Notes: generated from the letters alone by a model not told the origin. 64,000 nt of DNA from Cordilura impudica (GCA_963682025.1 OY821520.1:84225465-84289464), one strand, 5' to 3'. Positions 11,463 through 22,851 are shown, numbered from the stretch's first letter. Translations and numbers: made by a program.

Positions 11463-12205
11463 TCATTTGATTCTATCAAAAAAAAAAAAAATTTAATATA
11501 TATCAAACCATCAAAATTTTGGCAAAATTGCACTTTACGGGGCGCACCGCCAAAAAAAATGGAAAACGACCCCCTCCTGGAATTAATCCGGAGATTACGA
11601 AAATCGATACCAGAAGGCGGAAAATACCACTGGGTGGGCCCAGGAGGCCCCAAAAAGGGACCCAAGGTTGCGAACAAATCATGTGGGTACTCAAACTTCC
11701 GGAAATTTTATGGAGATAAAAAAAAAACATTTGGGGCGTGGTCCCAAGTGTCCCCAGCCCCCCCCCCCCCTAACATTGTGGGCCTGATCCATTTTATAAG
11801 TGTAGGTATTCAAATGAAAGGGAAATCTGAGAGCATTAAGAAAATCGATACCGGAGGGGGGAAATGCCTCTGGGGGGACCCAGGGGGCCCCCAAAATTGC
11901 GAAAAAATCATGTGGGTACTCAAACTTCCGGGAATTTTATAGAGATAAAAAAAGAAAAAAATTTGGGGCGTGGTCCCAAGTGTCCCCAGGCCCCACTAAC
12001 AATGGGGGCCTGATCCATGTTATAAGTGTGGGTATTCAAATGAAAGGGAAATCGGAGAGCATTAAGAAAAGAGAATAATTTTTGGATACTATTTGTTTTT
12101 TTTGTAATTTTTTCGAAAGTGAAAAAAAAAATTTAAAAAAAAAATTTTATCGATGCAGGTTTGACAGATTATACGAGGGGGTGGGTGCTTTAATACCATG
12201 TGAGA

Positions 12206-12293
12206 TAAGGCCATGATGGCTTTATCTCTCATTCAATAGGGAGATAAAGTCATTTTTTTCATTTGAATGGGAGATAAAGCCATCATGGCCTTA
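12206..12293. repeat. 31-bp hairpin inside foldback centre
   Basis: TAAGGCCATGATGGCTTTAT... at 12206-12236 is repeated in inverse at 12263-12293 with one mismatch and a 26-bp spacer. GAGATAAAG words recur around it. Role unknown; it may be the end of a smaller MITE. Confidence 0.7.
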
Positions 12294-12597
12294 GCTGACA
12301 TTAGCAATATTAGAAAATGGCTTTATCTCTCATTTCAGTTTTCTTATTTTTATAATTAAGAGGTAATGGTTTTCCCTTTTAGAAAATGTTTAAATTAGAT
12401 GTAAACATTCCGTAAAAGGGAAAATCAATAGTTTTCTTATTTTTATTATTAAGTATTGAAATCTGGCTTCGCATACTAAAGTTTTCCTGCGTGGCGGCCT
12501 GTGGCCGCGCTTAAGGGGTTTCTCCTCCAGTAGGACGCGGCAGGTGGCTTCGCTGAATAAAGTTTTCCTGCGTACGTCACAAGAATAAAAAAATGTG

Positions 12598-12890
12598 TTT
12601 TATAAACAAGATTTATACCTAATAACGTTAATAGTTTTATTTTACTACATTTATACCTATTACAATTAATAGTTTTCATTTTTAATAGAATCGCGCGATT
12701 TTTTCGAAATAATTTTTTATTTATCTTTTATTAACATTTTCAAACTGTAATATCCCCTGTCTTTCAAATTTGAAACAAATGGGAGCACTGCACCTAAACA
12801 TGATTTATACCTAATACCGTTAATAATTTTCATTTTACTACATTTATACCTATTACCATTAATAGATTTCATTTTTAATCGAATTGCTGA
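12598..12890 (+). repeat. Direct repeat pair, 195-bp offset
   Basis: GATTTATACCTAATA(A/C)CGTTAATA and the following ~90 bp appear at about 12610 and 12803 with small changes. A shorter pair (GGCTTCGC...AAAGTTTTCCTGCGT) lies at about 12466 and 12547. All are inside the foldback centre. Confidence 0.65.
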
Positions 12891-13524
12891 TGTTTCTCAT
12901 TCATGATTTGACTGTTGACACAACCACATCGCTATGAATTTTATTATACCGTCAGACATAGTTAAGTGGGAGATGGAGGATGAGGATGGCCTCTCACTAA
13001 TAAAAAAACTAATGGAATTTGGAAAAATTATTTTTGGAAAAATTATGCTATTTTCCTAATCCTCAAAAATTTCTCTTTCATTTGAATACCCACACTTATA
13101 AAATGGATCAGGCCCCCAATGTTAGGGGGGACCTGGGGACACTTGGGACCACGCCCCAAATTTTTTTCTTCTTTTATCTCCATAAAATTCCCGGAAGTTT
13201 GAGTACCCACATGATTTTTTCGCAATTTTGGGTCCCTTTTTGGGGCCTCCTGGGCCCGCCCAGAGGCATTTTCCCCCTTCTGGTATCGATTTTCTTAATG
13301 CTCTCAGATTTCTCTTTCATTTGGATACCCACACTTATAAAATGGATCAGGCCCCCAATGTTAGGGGGGGATACTTGGCACCACGCCCCAATTATTTTTT
13401 TTTATCTCCATAAAGTTTCCGGAAGTTTCCCACATGATTTTTTCGCAACCTTGGGTCCCTTTTTGGGGCCTCCTGGGCCCGCCCAGGGGCAATTTCCTCC
13501 CTTCTGGTATCGATTTTCGTAATC

Positions 13525-14850
13525 AGCGAGTGATTTTGATTAGGATAGGGTCAGCCAAAATTTTTAATGAAAGAAATCTGAAAAACACTGCAGGCGTAAC
13601 ATGTCTTTGACGAAATGACCTTCCTACAATAATGAGATTTTTATTGTTGAAAAATATCTTTGTTGAAAAAATAACTTTTTCTTTTGAAGTTTTTAATATT
13701 TGTACACTAATTATTTTGCTCACCACAGAGCAAATCCAATAAATAAAAGAAGCTTATAAAGGAAAACGAATGAATTCTTCTTAAGCTCTGTTGCATTTTT
13801 TAAGATGTTGGGGTTATTGGTGATGAATGCGAATTCGTTCAAAAGTCATCTGTTTATTATGTGTCCTCCTCTTATTGGACTCCCACTATGACTTTGGTAG
13901 TTTCTTGGGGCACGATGGCACCATGTACCTTCTTGTTTCAGTAATCATTTTTTTTGTTTTCTGTTACATTTTGCATGTTGTGTATTTTAAGTTGTTTTGT
14001 ATGCAATACGCGTTCAAATAATGCGACTGTATAAGTGCGAGTGAGAGTGTGCAAAACACCTAAAGTAATTCAAAACAGATTTTAAATTTTCGGCATACCT
14101 TAGACGCAAAAATTTATTTGCACTTTATTAACGATTCGGTTGGGAAATTTATATTTACAATGCGTGGCAAATTGGTTTTCTAAATCTCTTTGTAGCACTT
14201 GTATGTTGAAATATTGGATGCATGTGTATATTTCGTCTGTAGTATTCAGGTGTTGAGAAGTTAATAGTGATTTTGCATGTGTAATATTTTTTTTTTTTTT
14301 TTTAATTGTAATATTTAAACAGGGGTTTTTTCATATTAGTATTGTTACGAGTCGTATAATTTTCGTATGAGAATGTTGAAAGTTATTATAAATGTTTAAC
14401 ATAAACCATAATTATAATGTAATTTTATTTAATTAATTACAGTTTGCACTTCCTTTATTTTAGTTACCATGTCATTTCTTCATTTCCACTAAGATTCTAC
14501 AGTTTAAACAGATACGATTCATTTAAAGACACATTGACCATGAAACAAAAGACACATTATGATGAACAACAAACAATTTTGTACTTAATTTTAAAGTACA
14601 ATAAACAAGTTCAGATCTTGTTGCATTTCTCAAGGCTTTATAAGGTCTTTACTGGCTTGCCATATAATGTTGGGTTAGTATGTTCTTGTTCTCGTTGCAC
14701 TTCAAACAGTGAAACCTTTTAATTCAGTTCTTACAACTAGAAGGTATTCAAAAGTACTTGTTTTATATTACTCAATCTAATTTGGTATAAAATATATTTA
14801 AAATGTTTGACTTTGCACAGTTTTAAGTGAATATTAGGCGAATACTTTAT
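13525..14850. other. No supported feature
   Basis: A hydrophobic 64-residue frame at 13827-14021 and a 92-residue frame at 14444-14722 are present, but neither shows a domain, paired exons or codon bias. I treat both as chance. Confidence 0.45.
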
Positions 14851-15215
14851 AACTCGACTGATGATTAAGTGACATAGTTTACATAAAGGTAATTAAAATT
14901 TATCCAGAAAATATCAGTTATTACTTAAGTATTTTTAGTATTAACACTAATTATCTGTCATAGAAATAAGATCCTACTGTCAAGCTGGACTACTCGAGCT
15001 ACTCGAGTAGTAATGAGCTACTCGAGCCTTTATGACTCGACTGATGATTAAGTGGCATAGTTTACATAAAGGTAATTAAAATTTATCCAGAAAATATCAG
15101 TTATTACTTAAGTATTTTTAGTATTAACACTAAATATCTGTCATAGAAATAAGATCCTACTGTCAAGCTGGACTACTCGAGCTACTCGAGTAGTAATGAG
15201 CTACTCGAGCCGAAT
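14851..15215 (+). repeat. 183-bp tandem duplication with CTCGAG palindromes
   Basis: Two adjacent copies start at ACTCGACTGATGATTAAGTG (14852 and 15035), nearly identical. Each ends in a cluster of CTACTCGAG words, including the perfect palindrome CTACTCGAGTAG. No coding. Confidence 0.85.
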
Positions 15216-15342
15216 GAGTAGCACGAGTAGTAAAAACTAAAATATTTCATTTTATTATTTTTTATTAAAATAAAAATTTAATTTTCGATCTTAATAATTT
15301 TAAGAAGTGAGTTGGAAATTATTCAAGCTCAAGATCAAATGT

Positions 15343-15452
15343 TCATGCAGAATATAGATCAATTTTTGAAGCCAATGTTTTTGCTTTATTTTAAGTAAAA
15401 ACATTGGCACATTTGTTTCAAAAATTTATCTTTATTCTGCATGACAGGTTAT
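15343..15452. repeat. Inverted repeat (hairpin), about 45-bp arms
   Basis: CATGCAGAATATAGATCAAT...CCAATGTTTTT is followed after a short loop by its imperfect inverse AAAAACATTGG...TTATTCTGCATG. Could be a small foldback or MITE. Confidence 0.6.
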
Positions 15453-15812
15453 ACAGCTGTTTCGGGAAGAGTCATCAACCCTCATCAGTAACCAAAAGCA
15501 GTAGATAGTTTGTTTCATGTTTGATAGCATGTAGAAAGATAATTATAAGAATTTTGCATAAAAAATTTATACTCTTTGGAATCGTGCAAGTACCAGAAAT
15601 ATCAACCTTAAATTTCACTACTGGAGAAAGCGCAACCGCTTTCAATACAAGTGTATGAAAATATGTTCTTCGGACAAGTTTCCTATCTATTTAAAAAAAA
15701 AATTAAACACATTTGGAAAACACTGTTGGTATTTAAATTTGCATATAAAGGGTGTGACAACACATTGTAAACTTACAAAAATTTTAAATTTGGAAATTTT
15801 GTTGTATTATAA

Positions 15813-17031
15813 CCCAGTGTAACATTTTTGAAGTCATCGAGTGCGGTTTTTCGAAATACTTATCGAAACTAATGGATTTTATGGCCTCATGTATATTTTG
15901 ACTAAATTTAATTTTGTCGAAGAACATGAAATTTTTCTCACGGCTATATCTCGGTAACTAATTGGAATATTTTTTCCTGTCTTCAACACAATTATAGATA
16001 TAGACTAGGAGAAAAAAAATGTGTAAAACAAACCCGAATTGCAAAAACGTCGAAAAATTTTCATCCATAAAGATCACTTATTTTTTAACTTTATTTCCTT
16101 CAAACTATAAAATATTAATTTAGCATCTGTATTTTGCATCGAAAATTCGAGTGAAGCCTGTGAAGCTGATATTCTTGGTTTCTTCGTTGGTGGTTCAAGT
16201 CCATGATCTGAATCATCATCTTCATCTGAACTTGATATAACATCCAATGGTACATCTCTTTCAGTGTGTCTTTCAAATCTATCGTCCACCGCGACTTCAG
16301 TGTCTGCATCTTCATATTGGGATACCTTTTGACTCCGTCAATAAACTTCTGCAGGTTTTTCCTTTGTATCATTTTATCATTGGGCTGATGGAATCGTTCT
16401 CTATGTTCGTCTGATTTGGTGGACAATTGGTGTAAGAATTCATCAAAGTGGTGATGGAGAATACGTAATTTCGTAGTTTTTATGAAATTAATTGAGGATT
16501 ATTTTGGCCAATTTTTTGCTTCGTCTGGCTGTATACGATTCTTTCCTAAAACGCCCTTATTACAACTTTCAGTGCATCATATTGAGAACACCTGTTGAAA
16601 GTAAAATCACTCAAAACAATGTGTTATTGTCTTGTCACATTAATGACAGCATGGGGCTACATGACATTTGTATTGACTGCTAGGGCTAGTTCAAGCTCGA
16701 TATGCATTTGCAACAACGACATCTATGGAGAAAATATTACACATAGTAATAAACTAATTTGTCGAATTCCCGATGTAAAATTCAGCTGGAAAATGTGAAA
16801 AACCATTTTCCGGTATTGTAATGGAATTCTGAATTATATTTTAAAGGATGGAAAAATTTTATATTTTTCGATATTTTAGCAAGTTTTAGGCAGTCTATAG
16901 CTATAACCACAATATACATGAGACCATAAAATCCGAACAGTAGCTAAACTAGCAAAACCCAAATGGAATTTCGATAAGTACTTCGAAAGCCGCACGTTAG
17001 AAATAGTTTGCATTTTATGTGCTGCACCGTG
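15813..17031 (-). mobile_element. Unclassified TIR DNA transposon, about 1.2 kb
   Basis: Imperfect inverted ends of about 90 bp. The left reads CCCAGTGTAAC...GTGCGGTTTTTCGAAATACT...TTTTATGGCCTCATGTATAT; the right end, in reverse complement, reads CACGGTGCAGC...GTGCGGCTTTCGAAGTACT...TTTTATGGTCTCATGTATAT. No clear target duplication. Between them on the minus strand is a relic coding region. The CAC(A/G)GTG tips resemble Transib/Chapaev-type ends, but the protein does not match the Transib copies here. Confidence 0.6.
16074..16470 (-). pseudogene. Relic protein of the 15813-17031 transposon
   Basis: Two minus-strand frames overlap. The upstream one reads ILHHHFDEFLHQLSTKSDEH and then RERFHQPNDKM. 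The SDEHxERFHQ block resembles one I recall from transposon-associated proteins of arthropods and other animals, but I cannot name the family surely. A frameshift near 16310 leads to the second frame with an acidic run (SSSDEDDDSDHG) followed by PTKKPRISASQ, a typical nuclear C-terminal tail. The fragment ends at a stop near 16074. Alternative: part of an unrelated gene captured by the element. Confidence 0.4.
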
Positions 17032-17149
17032 TAATTTCGCGTTATGTCCCAGAATAATGGTTTTTTTTTGGCGGAATCACTCTTTGATGTGTTCACTATC
17101 GAGAGAACAATGAAAAAATGGATTTCAAAAAAATATTTTTTTTAATGAA

Positions 17150-18490
17150 AAAATAATAGAAACTTCTAAAGATGGTACAAAAGAAAATGCTAAAGATCGT
17201 AACCGTTATATAAATATTTATAAATTCTGATATTTTATTTCATCTGTTTTGTAAACACAATTGTTTTTTTTTAATGTTTTAATCTTATAATTAATTACTA
17301 GCAGATTCCAGCCCTCGAAATTCGAGCGCAAATTCTAGGAAATTTAATTTTTTCATTAAATAAAGACCCTAAAGGTAAGCTAATCAATTATAGGCAATTC
17401 ACAAATCAACACAAAAAAACAACCTCATTTTTATTACAAACGCATTAACATATTTAATAAAAACACACATAGCATTGTATAATTTTATGTATGTGTTAGT
17501 AGCAACTTTAAATGCAATTTACTCAAAATAAAGGAAAAAAATTAAAAATCTGCAAATCTGCAAAACGGCTAAAAAGAAATACCTTTCAAATAATATACTT
17601 TTGGTCAAAATCGGGATAAAACGGTTGAACAAAACATCCGTCACAAGAAATCGCCTAGCCTATAGATTATAAAATATAAAATAAAAACCAGAATAATAGA
17701 TGATTTTACAGGTGGTCGGTCGTAAGCAAAATAAAATTTGTGAGAAATATTCTATGAACAATTGCATAATTTCAAATATTATCAAGAAGTATAAAATATG
17801 TCCAAAAATGCTACCTTAAGAAATCATTAACAATTTGAATCTAAAAATATATGCTGCAACTGTTTCCCGTCCTGTGAAGAAAACACTGATATTAGAGAAA
17901 AATCGTGTGGCTCGCATAAATTTTGCACAATAAGTGGTCAAGACGGTATTGGCATACTGTTCTCTTTTCAGATGAGTCCATTTCAATTTAAGAGGCCATA
18001 ATGGAAGTACGTTTGTACGACGACCAAAGGGAAAAAGACTAGACCCAAAATATGCATAAGAAACTGTTAAGTTTGGCGGTGGCAATATTATCGTATGGGG
18101 TTGCATTTTGAGCCAAGGAAGGCATCCAATTCATGTAGTAATATATACTCTTAATATAATTGGATGCAGGTAAATTCTATATGATGTAATGTATCCGTAA
18201 GTTGAGGAATATATGACCCTGGTCTGGAAGTACCAACATGGCAATAACCCAAAACAATGACCACTATCTAATGCAGTTAGTGCATTGGAATGGCCAGCCC
18301 AATCAACAGATCTCAATCCCATAGAAAATCAATGGGAAATAGTAGATTGTAAAAGTCGGACACGTAATTACACAAAGGCAGTTAATTCAGAGTGTAAAAA
18401 AAATGGAAAAAATGGAATCATCAACAATTTAATTAATTCTATACCTCGGCGTTGGGTAACCAACAAAAATCGTATCCAAAAATAGAGGGA
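17150..18490 (+). pseudogene. Tc1-like transposase relic
   Basis: Plus-strand frames with many stops. Near 17900-18110: RVARINFAQ, SLFRWVHFNLRG, STFVRRPKGKRLDPKYA and TVKFGGGNIIVWGCILS, the middle of a Tc1 transposase. At 18285-18360 comes WPAQSTDLNPIENQW, with the last catalytic acid region (DLNPIEN). At 18400-18470 comes the C-terminal IINNLINSIPRRW block. The 5' flank (17150-17297) matches 50600-50720, so both belong to one Tc1 subfamily; a Helitron (17298-17666) sits inside this copy. It is inactive. Confidence 0.75.
17298..17666 (-). mobile_element. Non-autonomous Helitron-like element, copy 1
   Basis: Read on the minus strand it starts A|TCTATAGGCTAGGCGATT and ends with the near-palindrome CTCGAATTTCGAG about 12 bp before CTAG|T. 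A|TC...CTAG|T with a 3' subterminal hairpin is the Helitron signature. Length 369 bp, no coding. It interrupts the Tc1 relic: the flanking Tc1 sequence is continuous in the related copy at 50700. Confidence 0.75.
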
Positions 18491-19082
18491 GAGTTTTCCA
18501 TTATTGTATAATAATGGTTTCCATTGTTTTGTCAACAAAGTAAAAATGACGTTTTCTGAATTTATGTTAATATTTTTTATATTAAAAAGAGTTTTTAATT
18601 TTGTGATCCAATTTTTTTGCATTAACTGTTCAAGTCGTCAAAAATATATTTGGTTAAAAGTTTCTATTGGATTGTAAAAATTTCGAAGAATTCGGTCAAA
18701 AATTATGATATTTTCCAGATAATTTTCCAAAAATGACTTAATTAAAAATTATATTCCTTAGAGCTAGCTATAGGTATACATAAAGAGTACGTTTCTTTCA
18801 AGTTTCGAAGCATTCCGCCAGAAAATTCAGCTTGGACGAACTACTATTCGACAAAAAATAAAAAATAATAATTACAAAAAAAAATATAATAATAATAATT
18901 TTTATCACTGCCATATTCAGCATATACACAGATGACTCATTTAAAAAAATCATGTGAGTCCGATCAGTAATTAACAATTTTTTTATGGCATTTTTTAAAA
19001 ATCAAACAGAAAGCGTTATCTATGTATAACTTATAGCAATCAATTGCAGGGGCTCTGCTAATATAAAAATAAATATTATTAT
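18491..19082. other. No supported feature
   Basis: AT-rich DNA with no gene or clear repeat; it may include decayed Tc1 end sequence. Confidence 0.4.
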
Positions 19083-20508
19083 TTATTATTTCAACCGGTT
19101 AAATTTTAATTTTTCGTTTTTTATTTTTCATTTTTCATTTTCATTTTTAATTTTTTATTTTTCATTTTTCTTTTTTCATTCTTCATTTTCCATTTTCCAT
19201 TTTTTATTTTTTATTATTCATTATTTCATTTTCCATTTTTAATTTTTATTTTTTATTTTTTATTTTAATTTTTTATTTTTCATTTTTTATTTTTCATTTT
19301 TTAGTTTTAATTTTTCATTTTTTATATTTCATTTTTCATTTTTTATTTTTCATTTTTTATTAATTTTTCATTTTTTATTTTTCATTTTTCATTTTTTATT
19401 TTTGATTTTTTATTTTTTATTTTTTATTTTCATTTTTTAATTATTAATTTTTGATTTTTTATTTTTAATTTTTAATTTTTTATTTTTTATTTTTCACTTT
19501 TTATTTTTAATTTTTTATTCTACATTTTTTACTTTTCATTTTCATTTTTATTTTTAATTTTTTATTTTACATTTTTCGTTTTTCATTTTTAATTTTTAAT
19601 TTTTAACTTTTAATTTTTAATTTTTAATTTTTAATTTTTAATTTTTAATTTTTAATTTTTAATTTTTAATTTTTAATTTTTAATTTTTAATTTTTAATTT
19701 TTAATTTTTAATTTTTAATTTTTAATTTTTAATTTTTAATTTTTAATTTTTAATTTTTAATTTTTAATTTTTAATTTTTAATTTTTAATTTTTAATTTTT
19801 AATTTTTAATTTTTAATTTTTAATTTTTAATTTTTAATTTTTAATTTTTAATTTTTAATTTTTAATTTTTAATTTTTAATTTTTAATTTTTAATTTTTAA
19901 TTTTTAATTTTTAATTTTTAATTTTTAATTATTATTTTTTATTTTTAATTTTTAATTTTTAATTTTTAATTTTTAATTTTTAATTTTTAATTTTTCAGTT
20001 TTAATTTTTAATTTTTTATATTTCATTTTTCATTTTTTATTTTTCATTTTCTATTTTACATTTTTTATTTTTAATATTTAATTTTTAATTTTAAATTTTT
20101 AATTTTTTATTTTTTATTTTTTATTTTTTATTTTTTATTTTTTATTTTTTATTTTTTATTTTTAATTTTTTATTTTTCATTTTTTATTCTGCATTTTTTA
20201 TTTTTCACTTTATTTTTCGTTTTTTATTTTTCATTTTTGTTTTTGTTTTTGTTTTGCATTTTTCATTTTTAATTTTTAATTTTTAATTTTTAATTTTTAA
20301 TTTTTAATTTTTAATTTTTAATTTTTCGTCTTTCGTTTTTCATTTTTCATTTTTCATTTCTTATTTTCATTTTTCGTTTTTAATTTTTCATTTTTTATTT
20401 TTCATTTTTATTTTTCATTTTTCATTTTTTAATTTTTCATTTTTCCTATTTCATTTTTCATTTTTTATTTTTCATTTTTATTTTTCATTTTTTATTTTTC
20501 ATTTTTAA
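19083..20508. repeat. Low-complexity tract based on TTTTTAA heptamer
   Basis: About 1.4 kb of pyrimidine-rich words of the TTTTTCA, TTTTTTA and TTTTTAA type. A core at roughly 19608-19928 is a nearly uninterrupted (TTTTTAA)n array of about 45 units; a shorter pure block lies near 20270-20325. The edges are degenerate, as expected for a microsatellite that expanded and then decayed. Confidence 0.95.
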
Positions 20509-20509
20509 A

Positions 20510-20665
20510 CATGTTATTACATATCATTATTTTTCACCAATACAATCATAAGTCACAACGATTTTGTCTTACGCTAACATGTTACGCTATTTTTGTGATT
20601 GTATTGTGAAATAGAAATTTACCCCCCTGCGCGTATAGATGTTTACACATCAAAAATTTCGCTAT
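20510..20665 (-). repeat. Dispersed repeat C, copy 1
   Basis: CACCAATACAATCATAAGT ... GATTGTATTGTGAAATA, then TTTACCCCCCTGCGCGTATA and GATGTTTACACATC. The same blocks occur in inverse orientation at 63455-63575. The paired CAATACAATCA/TGATTGTATTG words make an internal hairpin. Confidence 0.7.
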
Positions 20666-21520
20666 TTCGTTTAAAATTGAGCTCTGGGCGAGCAACTACT
20701 CGAAAAATATCAGCCACTTTCTATACAAATGCGTGAAAATGTTCCCTTATTTTAACGTAATTTTACAACAACAAAAACTCCATCAAAACTTGCTAAAATT
20801 TGTTACTGTTTGCAGTTGCAAAAACATCGATATAATTTTCTAAGAATTTTAAAGTATTCCGACAATAATGATGCTATTGGCGAACTACTACCCGAAAAAG
20901 CTCGATTACTTCCATACAAATATATGCAAATATACACTCCATGGAAGTTCGACATCATTTTACAAAAAAACTTTCCAAAAATACATGGTAAAAAATAATA
21001 CCAATTGTACTTTCACATCAACAGAGGGAGCTCTAATAGAAATGACAACATAAACATTTTTAATCACAAAAGACTTGATTCAGAGTAAGTAAAGTATCTT
21101 AGTTAGTATATTTGGGCACTATATCATGTGCTGTAAAGTCGTATGTTGCAAAGTACTATTTCCAGTCATAAAGCACAGTTGTGAAGCGCATATTATTAAA
21201 TCACAAAAACGTCATCCTCAAACTTCAACAGAAAAACCATTAAATAAATTTGAAAAAAGCATTTGCTAGAAAAAGTATCTGAATATTGTAAATATTAATA
21301 AAAATTTTAATAAAATCGTTTTACCATTGACACATTGGGAATATTAATTGCTTTTCAAAAAACTTATGGAAAGTCTCTACTTAAATGTTTTGCGTCTGCA
21401 GCAAACGCAGTCTGGCAACTGTAAGTATCAGAAAAAGATATTGATTTACAATTAGGGGAATCCCACGAATTGTGTAACGATGCACAGGTCTGTTACATAT
21501 TTATATATCTTTTGAGAACT
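20666..21520. other. No supported feature
   Basis: Only short overlapping frames of about 60 residues, without recognisable content. Confidence 0.45.
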
Positions 21521-21530
21521 ATATTTTGAG

Positions 21531-21800
21531 ATGAGTTCAAAAATCAAAGAAATCGGAGCTGAAGAGAGAAAAGTTATCCTAAAGGGTAAAACTTTTGGTA
21601 AAATAGCTAGGATCATAGGTAGAGGCACTCATCAGTGCAGTACGTCCTTCAAAAATATACATCTCCAATTAAATTTTTGCAAACCCCGTTCTGGTATCCC
21701 CCCCCCAAACTAATTGAATGCGAAAAGCGACTTTTTTTGACGAATCCCAGAATTACTGCTTACCAAATTAGAAATACTGCTTAATATAACAAAAATCGGA
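21531..21800 (+). pseudogene. Tc1-like transposase, N-terminal DNA-binding relic
   Basis: Starts with a helix-turn-helix-like peptide (KEIGAEERKVILKG..GKTFGKIARIIGR). After a frameshift at the run of C near 21705 comes LIECEKRLFLTNPRITAYQI, the second paired-type helix-turn-helix of Tc1 transposases, and then stops. The catalytic part is not seen before the errantivirus at 22324. A Tc1 middle part appears beyond it at 30890-31260, but 520 bp of unrelated sequence argues against a simple split. Confidence 0.65.
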
Positions 21801-22319
21801 ATAACATGGTCATGTCAATAGGAAAAAATAAAGTGTGGGCCTATTTGTTTAAAACAAGACTCTTTCCCAGAACATATGGTCGAAAATTGCACAAAAGTTA
21901 GTTAGACATTTATTTACTTGAGATAACAAAAATGTTTACTACGAAACGCAGCGTCTCTCTTCAATCAAGCTTTTACTGTATTGCCATAAGAATTCGTCAA
22001 ATGTTGAACTATTAAAAATGTTCTTTAAAAGAAGTTAAACAGCTACTGTTCGTATTTGGTAATAATATATTTATGAAGAATAGGAAATTTCTTAAATAAA
22101 TGATAGTTTTTATACAGCTACGTGCAACTAAATATGAACAGTAATTAAATCGGATTATTAAGGGTAATATTTATACAATAAAATGCTAACATTTGACACT
22201 GTTTAGCTAATTCATCTAAAATTCACCAAACGTAAAATACAAAATCTGTCCGCGAGTCGAAAAAAAATCGCATAAATACACAAATGAATTTCAGGCTGTA
22301 ATGAAGCAAAAACCACTTA

Positions 22320-22323
22320 TGTA
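22320..22323. repeat. Errantivirus target-site duplication, left
   Basis: TGTA directly before the 5' LTR, repeated at 30825-30828. A 4-bp duplication is normal for gypsy-group elements. Confidence 0.9.
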
Positions 22324-22851
22324 AGTTAACAAACAAAACATTTTGTTTAGTTAATTCTAAATACTCCCTCCCATTCTCTTTAATTTCTCATGTTTGCTGT
22401 GTTCGCTTTGTTAATCAATTTGTTTAAGTTCAATAAATTATGTTGTGGCTCAAATTGCATTGTGTGTCGCAGCTATAGAATATTTTGTCACAAGCCAATC
22501 GATAATATGCTTTGTGGGCGAAAGAACAAAATTCAATGTAAACAATAATTGTTGCGTCTCATATTGCATTATGTGTCGCAACAGTACTCTGTTCTTTCGA
22601 TTGGTAAACTAGGTCATTAATGCAGACGATAAAATGTTTAACTTATTATTTTTAACAAAAAGTCCCAAAAATTGTCAAGTGGGCAATAAACTATTGAGAA
22701 AGACCCAATGTTGTCAAATGGGCATTAATTATTGTATTCCATAGTTTTAAGTTTAAATAAGAAAAACAATTCAATAAAGAAAGCAGTTGATTAGTAACAA
22801 TCACACAAAACACATCATGTTTCATTTATGAAATATAAAAAGGAAATAACT
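22324..22851 (+). repeat. 5' LTR
   Basis: Starts AGTTAACAAAC and ends GGAAATAACT. Contains AATAAA at 22773, the likely polyadenylation signal. Two imperfect direct repeats are visible: a ~33-bp pair at about 22442 and 22551 (sharing ATTGCATT and TGTGTCGCA) and a ~18-bp pair TTGTCAA(G/A)TGGGCA(A/T)TAA near 22673 and 22711. These may be regulatory binding sites; that is inference. Confidence 0.95.

Larger units (their letters stand above)
11593..13524. mobile_element. Foldback-like element with GC-rich inverted arms
   Basis: The outer ends are inverted copies of GATTACGAAAATCGATACC (start at 11593; complement ends at 13524). The left arm runs to about 12070 and the right arm from about 13040. 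Each arm holds about two tandem units of 225-240 bp (offset 241 bp left, 224 bp right) with GC-rich stretches such as GGGCCCAGGAGGCCCC. The centre (12071-13039) is AT-rich and unrelated. Long inverted arms made of tandem units are the hallmark of Foldback elements. Frames across the arms are repeat artefacts. Confidence 0.65.

Noticed and set aside
11441..11942. Overlapping Pro/Gly-rich frames of 66-127 residues on both strands
   Set aside because: They lie in GC-rich foldback arm repeats, occur in several frames at once and mirror the inverted arm at 13019-13522; no domain.
13827..14021. Hydrophobic 64-residue frame that could look like a membrane peptide
   Set aside because: AT-rich sequence favours Phe/Leu/Ile codons; no signal, exon or homology support.
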